A stretch of 64,000 nucleotides of DNA from Asparagopsis taxiformis (taxonomy: Eukaryota > Rhodophyta > Florideophyceae > Bonnemaisoniales > Bonnemaisoniaceae): positions 1 through 64,000 of the forward strand of contig JALQPE010000086.1 in NCBI GenBank assembly GCA_030407315.1, given 5' to 3'. The position numbers and the translations under genes are program-made. The notes below the pieces were generated by a model. The model had not been told where the DNA came from. It saw only the letters and a program-made list of their open reading frames with translations, and did not search any database. This document shows positions 51,756-62,000 of this stretch, one piece after another. Within the stretch, counting starts at the first letter, position 1; every line of letters begins with the position of its first letter.

Positions 51756-53164
51756 TAGTTTCCCGAATCGGGGGTGGCATTGGCAGTTGAATCCTGCCGG
51801 CTGTTATCCTTAGGATGTGAGCAGCCCATTACCGAAGGTGCTTTGGAAGGGTTACCCTTATCCTCTTGTGCCTGCTGATCCAGATTCAGGGCGGAGCGTA
51901 CTCGGTGATACGATGTAGCCGGTACAGAGAGCTTCAAAGACGGAGAGAGGCCCTCGTAGTTGACCAGAACCTGGCGAATCTCGCGGAGTGGCAACACACA
52001 TTGCGGGGATATGTGCCCTGGCTTGTAGCACTCGTGGCATATAATTTGCTGTGACCTCTGATCCAGAGAAGGGTTACCATTCCGGTTAACGGTAGGGGAC
52101 TGACGATCAACCCATCCTGGGCGACTGCGGATACCCTGGGGCATGTGGGGGATCTTTGGAGCCTGTACTAAGCGATTCGCTTGATTGTTCGTGACAAAGG
52201 TAGGGTCCACCGATACCGATTCGGTAGGGTATGTTGTGGACGATCCGCCCTCGAAATGAATCCCACCTTGTATCATATTGACTTGGTCCAAAGGGCTATG
52301 ATCACTCCGAGTTGGATTGAAATCGGAGGTGGATGAAGAATGGATGTCTTCGCTTGACTGAATCAGTCCAACTGTACGCAGCTTTGGACGGCCCTCATGT
52401 CTAGGGGAAAGTACAACTCGCTTGTCGCGTGCGCGAACCGCGCTTCCTTCCGCTTCTGCATACTGCACAACGTCCAAATAAGTTGAACGGCGGTGTGACT
52501 CACGGTGTCGGGCGACAATAGTCCTGATCGCGGAGTTCAGGCCGTCGATGTATAAGGTGATGACTTCTTCCGGCGAGTGTACATTACCACAACTATTGAT
52601 GGCCTGGTTCAGGCGTGTAGCATACTCGCGTTCCGACTCATCGAGCTTCTGTCGCGTGTCGCGCAAATCGCTAATAGCGTTGCTAATGTGCTGTGACTGC
52701 GCATAGTTCCGGAGAAGATATTGTACTGCTTCAGGCCAGCTGGAGACCCCACCTTCCTCAGGTGAAACCATCTCCACTCCTGATTCATATTGACTCTGGG
52801 CAAACCCGGAGAGAAACGAAGGTAAGGCAATGAAAGCTTGTGCCTCCGACATCTCTTGAATATTCGCTTCTCGCACGAATCGTGCCAAGAAATCAAGAAC
52901 CATGATGGGGTCTGATCCAGAAAAGTGATGCTTGCTCAACTTGAGTTCCATCCTCTTGATTAAGTCACGGACCTTACCGGTGCTACGGGAAGAGCGACCC
53001 TGCGATGTATCATCGAGACGGTAGGTTCGATACGACAACACATGATCATAGAGAGGGTTGGTCGGCCGAATCTCTTTCAAACCGGCGAATCGAGGGCCTA
53101 TCTTTCGTGATACTCCATGGGAGCGGCGGGTCTTAGGCGGACGATCGGGCTTCCTTGGGCGCAT
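51755..53164 (-). CDS. Gypsy B gag, intact
   Basis: ATG 53164 (MRPRKPDRPP) is the first ATG; the frame is open upstream to a GTG at 53314 that falls in a sequence shared with another locus. Capsid-like helices (DPIMVLDFLARFV, ALPSFLSGFAQSQYE, YATRLNQAINSCG) and a perfect CCHC zinc knuckle, CHECYKPGHISPQC. The stop TAA (51755-51757) overlaps the pol ATG, suggesting coupled termination-reinitiation. Confidence 0.9.
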   Translation of the reverse strand: MRPRKPDRPPKTRRSHGVSRKIGPRFAGLKEIRPTNPLYDHVLSYRTYRLDDTSQGRSSRSTGKVRDLIKRMELKLSKHHFSGSDPIMVLDFLARFVREANIQEMSEAQAFIALPSFLSGFAQSQYESGVEMVSPEEGGVSSWPEAVQYLLRNYAQSQHISNAISDLRDTRQKLDESEREYATRLNQAINSCGNVHSPEEVITLYIDGLNSAIRTIVARHRESHRRSTYLDVVQYAEAEGSAVRARDKRVVLSPRHEGRPKLRTVGLIQSSEDIHSSSTSDFNPTRSDHSPLDQVNMIQGGIHFEGGSSTTYPTESVSVDPTFVTNNQANRLVQAPKIPHMPQGIRSRPGWVDRQSPTVNRNGNPSLDQRSQQIICHECYKPGHISPQCVLPLREIRQVLVNYEGLSPSLKLSVPATSYHRVRSALNLDQQAQEDKGNPSKAPSVMGCSHPKDNSRQDSTANATPDSGN

Positions 53165-53270
53165 TATGAATGCATGTTGTTCTGATCCTGAGGACCGGGG
53201 TGAATTTTCCGATTCGGATGTCGACTCTGGAGAGTCATAAGAACTGCGAGATCCTCGCTGATGCTCGATG

Positions 53271-54545
53271 TGGAACAACGTTAGTTCTAGATAGCTGGTA
53301 CGAGCTACGGACACGCTGTCCTTACGAAACGAAACGAGCAGTCCACCCGCTGGTGTTTGACTGTATTGTTAGAACGGTAGAAGGTAGAGTGGTTAGCGAG
53401 TAGACACGAGCGTCACGACGCAACAATCCACGCGAGGATTACGTTAGCACACGAGGTGGTACGTCACCGGAGGCGCTCTCGACCAAGCCCGGAGGCACTA
53501 CACGCAATCAGCCTTACGTGCGGCGATGGGTAGGGAGTACGCAGCTCGACGGAGACGAAGCCTCGTTAGGCCAAACGTAAACGTAAACGTAGAAGTCAGT
53601 CGTAGACTAGAGCCGTCGCTCGATCGTTGTCTTGTCCCCTTTCCCTCCCGGCACGATGCCAATACCTATATGGCCACGATGGCATCGCTTTACAGTGTAA
53701 ACACTGCTCGTAACGTCCCCGAATGGGAAGGGACCTTGTGGGTCACACGTAGGGACCCGTTGGTCCGTTGGCCGTTGCCAATACGTTCGTTGCACACGTG
53801 TGCAGGTTGCGCGCGCGCATGCGCCAGCAATGTTCGTTCATTGCTGTCGCCGGTCGTATCCGGCGAAATTCGAATTCCGCGGAAAACGTAAATATTTGCA
53901 ATTTCGGAATTGCCACGTATACTACACAGCCCCACCCCCACACGTGGACGTCCCGGCCACGCGAGGCCCGTCAGGACGCGCCTGAGACACGGGGCCGTGG
54001 CGCCTTTTCGGGTACAACTGCGGACGTGGCAGTTGTCCCGAAAAATCTCGTTGAAACGTACATGGCCCGGTTGGCTGATCGGATCGCCACGGCGCCGGAG
54101 CGCGCGCGTGCGCTCCGGCTCTTTCGTAATCATCGCGGCCCGCCCGTTGGCGTCGTACGTCAATGCCTCGCTTAGGCGTTTTCCTGCAACGGATGCAGTG
54201 TCCAATTCCACCACGCGGGTGTGCGTCAATTCAGCGCGATACGAGCGCAGGCCGCGGCCTTTTCGTGAATCTGCCAGCGGGCATGTCGACAACGGTCGTC
54301 CGAAGGATATTTAAGCGGCGGCTTAACGTGATAGCGATCGTCGCTCACCCTTCCTCTCACCGTCGTCATCCAGGCCGTTGCCTTCTTCGTTCTCCCTTAT
54401 CCTCTTCCCCCGCTGGGTACTACTACCTCCGTTCCTTTCGTTCTCTTGTTCCGTTTTGCCCGCGTGGCTCTCGTCGTCGTGCTCGTTGCACTCGTCGTAA
54501 TTATCGTGTACAGCGTAACCACGATGGTTACGACTCGCAGTACCG
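53271..54545 (+). repeat. LTR/promoter-like segment shared inversely with 41255-42536
   Basis: About 1.27 kb, high similarity to the inverse of 41255-42536. TATTTAAG at about 54309 precedes the GC-rich gag-like gene. It abuts the start of Gypsy B gag, whose own 5' LTR is therefore unclear. Confidence 0.75.
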
Positions 54546-56774
54546 ATACCAACACCCCGCGGCCCGCCGGCTCTGCTGGAGGTGGAGCGAGAACCCCTTC
54601 GCAGGGCGCTCCCTCCCTCGTCGGGGCCGGTGCGCCGCCAGCGACGGAAGCGTCCGTCGCGCCCGCCCCATCCGTGAGGGCGGGTGAAGCCGTTGCTCCC
54701 CAGGCCGTCGCCTCTTCGTCTCGCCCCATGGCTCCGTCTCGCCTGGTGGCTTCCGTGACGCCTGCCGAGGCTGCTAGGGCCGTCGCCCCACGTGATGATG
54801 ACGCAACGGCGTCCGACTCGGGGAATTCGTCACCCGTCATTCCGGATGCCGCGGCCCCGTCGACGGGTGTAGCCGCGATGGCAGCGGCCGCTCGTTCGCG
54901 TCGTGCTGTGGCGGCGGCCCGCACGGGCGTGCCTCGTCGTGATAGCTCGCCGCGTTCTCCTCGCCAGGACCCCTCGCCGGAGGGTGGTGACCCCGTTGGG
55001 ACGGTCGGCACCGCCTCACGTGGCGGTGCGGCGCTAAACGTAGGCGTCCTGACCCACGCCGTGGGCGCGGCGGCGCGGCGCGTGGGCTGCGTTGCCCCGC
55101 GTGGGTATCACGGATGACGATCTCGCCACGTTGGCCAGAGATCGTCTGGACGCCCGCGCGGTCGTCGACTATATGCGTTCCGCCGAAGATACGTGGGGGC
55201 GAGCAGCCGGGCGTCGTTTCGCCAACGGGCCGCCGGGATCGGAACGTTACCAGATCCCGGCGTCGATACGTTGCGACCGCTCGTGGTTGCGTGACGTCAA
55301 CGACGCGATCTACGTCGACCGTATGGACGCATACTTATGGAAGGGGACGCCCGAGGAACCGCCGTTCATCTCGGTGGCGTCCGTATTCGTATGTCCGCGG
55401 ACACTTTCCGAAAGGCAACGTGCCGAATGGAAGACTGCTCTTTCGTTGAGCGTCATCTCCAAAAGCGTCGTGTCGTACGATGACCACTTCGCTCTCCGCC
55501 ACGTGAACGCGGACGACTATCGTGTGTCGCACGCGTCAGCTCCGTGGGTCGTCCCGAGCGAGCTCTACTTCCCGCCGTTGCCGGAAGTAGTCGAGGAGTT
55601 TCCGTACCCCCGTGGGTCGTCCACGTTATTACCACGCGTGGTACATTATTTCACCGATGCCGTGAAGGACGCGCCTGCCCCCGTGAAGGAACGTTTCCTT
55701 ATGGCCGTGGACATCGAACACGCAGCGATGCTCGCGTGCTCGCTATTCGTGGAACGTCGTGTGTTCGGGCGCGCGTGCCTACTGCCGGAGTCCACGTTGG
55801 ACTTCCTGGCCGATTACGAGATGCTTCGTGCAATCCCGGTTGACGGTTCCGACACGTTTGTCTCCGTCACCAGCGCGTTGGCTGAGGTTCGCGGCGCCCT
55901 TGCGTTGGGGCCGGAGTATCGGGTTATACGTCCCGATTACGCAAGCGGCGATAACCAGGAGTTCGTCTCCGTTCGTAGCGATGGGGCTTACGTGCCGCGG
56001 GTCGCTTCCCGTTCCGAACGCTGTCGTGGCAATCGTGCCGGTTATTTCGGCGGGCTCGGGGGCAACGAGCGCCCCCGAGGGACACGTTCTGGCCGCCGTG
56101 GCCATCAAAACGAAGCGCCGCGTGCGCCGGATCCTCGAGAGGTCGTGCCACGCGAGGCTACGGAAGGGGGCAACGTTGCCCAGGTCGTTCGTCCGAATGT
56201 GGCCACGCCGGCCGAACGCGCGCCACGCTTCGTGAGCCTGGACGACCGCGTTTCTGATGAGGATGCCCGTCGGCTTCTCGGTACGTCGATGTCCGCCCCG
56301 CCTCGTGCGGACGGCTGGGTTATTCGTTCCCTCATCTCGTCCGTGGCTCGCGCAGCCGAAGAGTTCAGGGCCCAGACGTTGGACCTGACTGCCCGCTTGG
56401 CAACGGAACGCGCGATTTCGGAGCGTCTCGCCGCGGCGACTCGTAGTTACGCGCCGCCCGTTGGCGTTCGTAATGAACCGTACGGTTACGCGAGTGGCGG
56501 CGGCTTCGGCGACCCCGTCGGGTATGGTCACGCAGCGGCGTACCTGCCACGCGACCCCGCTCCGGCGCGCCCTTCGGATACGCGCAGTCACGGGACTGCG
56601 GATCCTTACGCTAGGGATCCCGCGTCTCGTCGCGAGCGAGCCCCCGTGGTCACGCAGACCGTCGATCCGTACGCGCCGGGCTTCGTTCAGCCCAGTCGCA
56701 GCCGCAGCCACGATAGCCGCGGCGAAGGCCCTGGTCCGTATGACCCTGCGGGCAAGCGTTCTCGTCGCTACTAG
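54522..56774 (+). pseudogene. GC-rich gag-like gene of unknown type, one frameshift
   Basis: ATG 54522 (MVTTRSTDTN). An Ala/Pro/Thr-rich disordered N-terminus is followed, after a phase change near 55100, by a 500-residue frame (RVGITDDDLATLARDRLDA...) to a stop at 56774. The central part has no motif I recognise. The C-terminus is Arg/Ser/Gly-rich (PSRSRSHDSRGEG, AGKRSRRY), suggesting RNA binding. No protease or reverse transcriptase follows. It could be the gag of a non-autonomous retroelement or a captured gene. Confidence 0.45.
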
Positions 56775-57129
56775 GTCGTTCCTAGGTTAGTTCGTAGGCC
56801 ACGTCGGCTCTAGCATCGTATTGCTTCGTAAACTTCGTCTTGTTTCTTTGCGTAATCGCATGGCTCCGTTGAGCTTCGTAATTTGCGTTTGGCAGGTCGT
56901 CTGCAGAAGAGGAGGGGTTTAGCGTTAAGCCCCTCCCCACAATTTTTTTGTTGTGGCGTCTACCCCGTCGGGTGTCGTATGGCTTACGTAGCCCGTGCTT
57001 CGAGTTCGCGGCGACGCGTGCCCGTTGGCAGGTTCGTAGCACACGCAATTATTCGGCAAAGCGGCGGCGCGTAGCGGCGGCTTTTCACTGCGAGTGGTAC
57101 GTTAACCTCGATCTTAGAGCCCGTTGGCG
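56775..57129. other. No gene seen, GC-rich
   Basis: Begins a run of CCCCGTCGGGTGTCG-containing sequence related to the tandem repeats that follow. Confidence 0.4.
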
Positions 57130-57830
57130 TGCGTATCATTTAGTAACTAACTCGAAAATCGTTTCCACCGTCGTTTCTCGTTCGGATAACCCCGTCGGGT
57201 GTCGAATTTCGTTGAGCATTCGAGCTCCTTAGCGCGTAGCACATCGGTGCCAATTTTAATTTGCTCCGATGAGCTTGGCGGAAAATTCGTCGAACATCAG
57301 ACCGACGCGCACGTGAGTCGGTTTGACGTTCTACGCCGTGGCGTGTACGCAGTAATTCGTCGCAGTACGTTGCGGTTTCGTTGACAACGTGGTGGCCGGC
57401 GGGCTTGGCTTTTCGTATAGCCGTTGACGTCATTAGCGCCGTCGCGCTTCGCGTTGCCGCGGCTTCACGTTGGCCAGTGGCGATATCATTTTGTAACTAT
57501 CTCGGAGTTCGTTTCCGCCGTCGTCCCTCGTGCGGATAACCCCGTCGGGTGTCGAATTCCGTTGAGCATTCGAGCTCTCTGGCACGTAGCACGTCGGTGC
57601 CAATTTAATTCGCTCCGGTGAGCCGGACGAAAAATTCGCTAAGCGTCAGGCCGACTCGCGCGTGAGTTGGCTTGACGTTTCACGCCGTTGCGTGTACGCG
57701 GCAGTGCGTCGTGGTTCCCTAGACAACGTTTTTGCCGGCGGGCTTGGCTTTTCGTATAGCCGTTAACGTTATTAGCGCCGTCGCGCTTCGCGTTTGCCGC
57801 GGCTTCACGTTAGCCGGTGGCGCAATCGTT
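57130..57830 (+). repeat. Two tandem copies of a roughly 350-bp unit
   Basis: Anchors: CCCCGTCGGGTGTCGAATT at about 57189 and 57542; GGCGGGCTTGGCTTTTCGTA at about 57398 and 57734; GTGCCAATTT at about 57246 and 57598. A weaker partial unit lies near 56965. Confidence 0.75.
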
Positions 57831-59062
57831 GCGATAGTCCACTTCGCGTGGTAGCGACGTTCGCTGCGGCGTCCGAGGAGCGTTTCGTTAGCTCATTCGT
57901 TATGTGGTGTGACGTGCACCTGGGCATACGTAATGCTCGCCCTCTACGCCGTTGCGTAATTTCGTTTATTCGCCTTGCGAACCCGACGGGGACGCGATTG
58001 ACGGGGTCGTTTCGCATGCCCGCGGGCGTTTGAGGCTGCCTCGTGAGCCAAGTTCGTCGGCAGACGTTGCCTTCAGCTGTGCCGTTTACGTTGGCTACCG
58101 CTTGGACGCCGTTGCGTATTCGTGTTTCGTTACGTGCGTTCGACTGGCCGGCGGGCTTTTCGCTTCCGCGCGTCGTTCGTTATGCCCGCGTGGCAGGACA
58201 CCGTTGTGTCGTTCCGTGGTTGCCGTACGTGGCTACCGCGTTCGGCGTCGTGCCTCACGGTGGCGATACGGTTCGCCGCCCGTCGTCGCGGCCTCGTTGG
58301 CTCGTCGTTCGCACGCTTTACTCGCGCGTTTCGTGCGCTGAGACCCGTTGGTCTAATTCGTCGGCTAACGTATAGCTTCGTTCCGCTTCGTGCGGGGAGT
58401 TTCGTAACGAGGCCGTTGCCATCTTCGTTGGGGACGCGTCCGTCCTACGTCGTTTCTCCGCCTTCCGGCGTCACGTTGCCGTTAGCTCGCGAGCTGTTTG
58501 GCGTTGACCTCGTTGGTCGATGCGACTCGTTGTCAGCGGTTGTCCACGGGGACGTACGATGGCTCACGTGACATGCCGAAATTACGAAATTTTCGGGGCA
58601 CGCGTGTCCCGAGATTTGGCCGGATTAGCGCACTGTAATCGGCCCGATTTTTCGTACCGTGCGTCCATGGCCCGCTGGCCCACGTATAATTTTTCGCGCG
58701 AAAAATCTGACGTGTTGTCCGTCCGTGGCCCGTGGTGTCGTCACCTTTGCCCGTGGGACGGTCAACACTGTCGAGCCAGTCGTGGCTCTTCACATCGTGT
58801 GAATCGTCCGCGCGTGGACTCGTCGTCCAATCTTTCGTTGGCGCTCGTGCCTCCACCATCGTATGGTGTCGAAAACGAAAAGAGCGACGGCTCTAGCACG
58901 CATCGCGCCCCCCCAACGCAAGGGTGGACGTCCCGGCCACTCGTTGTGCCTTCGCTTCTCGTTCGTGCGGCTCGTCGCCTTCGTTTGTTGCATCGTGCAA
59001 CGTCGCGCACGCGTGCGCTTAACCCGACGCTCGTGTGCGTTTTCGGGGGCCGTCGTGGCCTT
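57831..59062. other. GC-rich non-coding region, likely 3' end/LTR of Gypsy D
   Basis: No gene with support. A G-rich run (TTGGGGGGGCGCGA, minus strand, 58904-58917) followed by TGCGTGC could be the polypurine tract and LTR start of element D. Confidence 0.35.
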
Positions 59063-62000
59063 TCACGTTGTTGCTCGTCGCACGCGTGCGAAGTATCGAG
59101 AGACGCTCTCTTCAGATACGTTCCGGCGGGGCTCCCACGTAGGGTTACGATACCCGACCCACTTCACGAGGAAGTCTAGGGTGCCGTCATCGTTTACGCG
59201 ATGGTTTAGTAGGTCGTCTACTACATACGCCGGACCATCGCGGTTCTTGTCGAGGTCTGCCTCGGTGGCATCGTATGGCTCCGGCGGGGGCGCGTTCGCC
59301 GGCGTTGGCGCGTACGCAACGCGGTCCGAGTTGACACGTTCAACTACGTCTCCTCGTTGGATGACGAACGTTCGTACGTCGTTACGTAGTACGCGGAACG
59401 GTCCCAACGCGTGGTTGCCGAGCTTCGTGCCCTTCGTGGTCCCGTCCGTCGGGTCGATGAATACGTATTCTCCCGCGCGGATGTTTCGATTCGAGACACG
59501 GACTCGCTTGTCGAAATTTCGTTTGTAACGTGCCTGCGCGGCCTTCAGCGTTCGATACGCGTTATCCATCGTTGTGGCGAGCTCACGAACGTAAGTGGCT
59601 CGCCCTCCCCCGTCGGGTAGTTCGCGGTTCGTTACCGACGTGTGTAGCGCCAACGGTGGCGGTGGATTCGTGAGAATCAAATCGAAGGGCGTCGTGCCCG
59701 TGCTCGAATGCACATGCGTGTTGTACGCAAACGTTAACGCCGATGCGTATCGATCCCAGTCGTTCTGGTTTTCGTTCACGTAATTGCGCAGCATCGCCAG
59801 GATCGTCCTGTTGTAGCGCTCCACCTGCCCGTTCGTTTGGGGGTGGTACGTCGACGTAAAGACGTTCGTCACGCCGATTTCGTTGCAGACGCGCTGGAAA
59901 AACTTAGCAGCGAACTGCTTTCCGTTGTCGCTTATGAGCGTCCGTGGGGGTCCATACGAGAAGACCCACGCGTTGACGAACGCGCTCGCCACGTTGGCGG
60001 AATCGATATTTCGTAGAGGTACGACTCTAGTCAGCTTCGTGAAGCGGTCCGTTATCACGAGGATAAATCGGTTACCACGCGTGGTCTTCGTAAGCGGACC
60101 TAGTATGTCGATACATAGGTCTCGCAGCGGCTCCGTAGCCGGAAATAAACGTAACGGGTTCGTCCGTTTGCGAAGCTTCACGCGGTTCTTCGCACATCCA
60201 ACGCAGTTTCGTACCGTTGCATGGATGTCGGCGGCCATCGCGGGCCAGTAGTACGTCCTCCGTAGGGTATAGTACATACGCGTTTGCCCGGGATGTCCAG
60301 CGAGGACGTGGTGGTGCGTTAACTCCAGCAGCCGCGGCCGTAACGAAGCCGGCACAACGATTTGTGTACGTTCCTCATCGTGAGGGTTCCGGCGTCGGAG
60401 TAGGCCATCGTGGCCTTCGAAGAATGCAGCGTCCTGCGTCTCGGACTGTCGTGTCAGTATCGTTTGACAGAACGCGTCCTCGCGTTGAGCTTCGATAAGC
60501 TCGTCCCTCGTAATGGGAAGCTGAACGTCAGCTGGTGGCACGCGTGCCGAATCGTCTTCGGCAGCGCGCTGTTCGTCGAGGAAATCCGGTTCCTCGTCGA
60601 GAACGTCATCGAGCGTCGCGTCGCGGTTGAACTCGAAGCCATCGTGGCCAGCCGTCGTGGCCGATGTTCGTTCATCACGAGTCTCGTTCGACGGGTCGTC
60701 GTGACCCCTGGCATTCGTTGCCTTTTTACGTACGGACGTCGTTCGTCCTTGCCCATTTCGTGTGGGTTGTCGCCGACTGCGAGTCGTCACGAGGACTGCG
60801 TCCCCGTACGATGGTACGTCATCGTCGACGGGTCGACCGTCGTCATACGTAGATATCACGCGTGATAAAGCGTCAGGTACCTGGTGCACGCGCCCAGGCC
60901 TGTACGTAACTTCGAAATCGAATTCGGCAACGCGTAGCCTCCATCGTAGTAGTCGTCCGGACGCGTCCGTTAACGTCATCAGCCAACGTAAGGCTTCGTG
61001 ATCCGTACGTACGGTAAATCGCTGACCCTCTACGTAGGGTCGGAGCGACGTTATCGCCCAGACGACGGAGTAACACTCGCGCTCCGTTGCCGAGTAACCG
61101 CGTTCGGTTTCGTTGAGGGTCTTCGACCAGTACCCAATCGGCACCCATTCGTTGGGCTTGTCCTCGTTCTGCTGCTGGAGCAACGTAGCTCCCAGCTGAT
61201 ACGCCGACGCGTCGGTATCGATCATGAACGGACGTCCCGCCTTCGGAAGGTGCAATACTGGTGGCGACACCAGTATTGTCTTCAACGTTTCGAACGCATT
61301 CGTTTGCGCGTTAGTTGGATTCGTCCAATCGGGGGAGGCGTCCTTCTTCAACATCGTGTTGAGTGGCCGAGCGATCTCGGCATACGCCTTTACGAAACGG
61401 CGGTAAACGTTGGCCGCGCCCAAAAACGATCGACATTGCGTCTTGTCGCGTGGGAACGTAGCCGTACGAAAGGCTTCCTTGTTCCGTGCTGCAACGTGCA
61501 GCTTCCCTGGGGTAATCACGTGCCCCAGGTAGTCAACTCGTGGTTGAAAGAACGAGCACTTCGTGAGCTTTAACGTTACTCCCGCTGCGCGTAGCAGGGA
61601 AAGCACCTGGTCAACGTGACCCAGGTGAGACTCGAGGTCTTTCGAAAAGACGATTACGTCGTCTAAGTAGACCAGGCACGATTGCCAACGTACTCCGGAG
61701 AGGATGATGTCCAACGTCCGCTGAAACGTAGCGGGGGCATTTCGTAGCCCGAATGGCATTCGCACGTAGCGATACGTTCCCATGAAAGACGTAAACGTTG
61801 TCTTATCACGGTCCTCGGCGGAGACGGGCACTTGCCAGTAACCGGCGTTACAATCGAGTGTCGTGAAGATGGCGGCGTCGCCCAACGAATCGAGGCAGTC
61901 TTCCATACGAGGAAGCGGGTACGAATCAGCGATCGTTTTCGCGTTCAAACGTCTGTAGTCGACACAGAAACGTAAGGATCCGTCCTTCTTCGGCACCAAC

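Noticed and set aside
53164..53314. GTG at 53314 as the Gypsy B gag start
   Set aside because: The first ATG is at 53164, and the upstream part overlaps a non-coding segment shared with another locus.
55779..56711. A 310-codon minus-strand frame opposite the GC-rich gag-like gene
   Set aside because: High GC keeps antisense frames open. The plus-strand frame has the better start context and protein-like composition.
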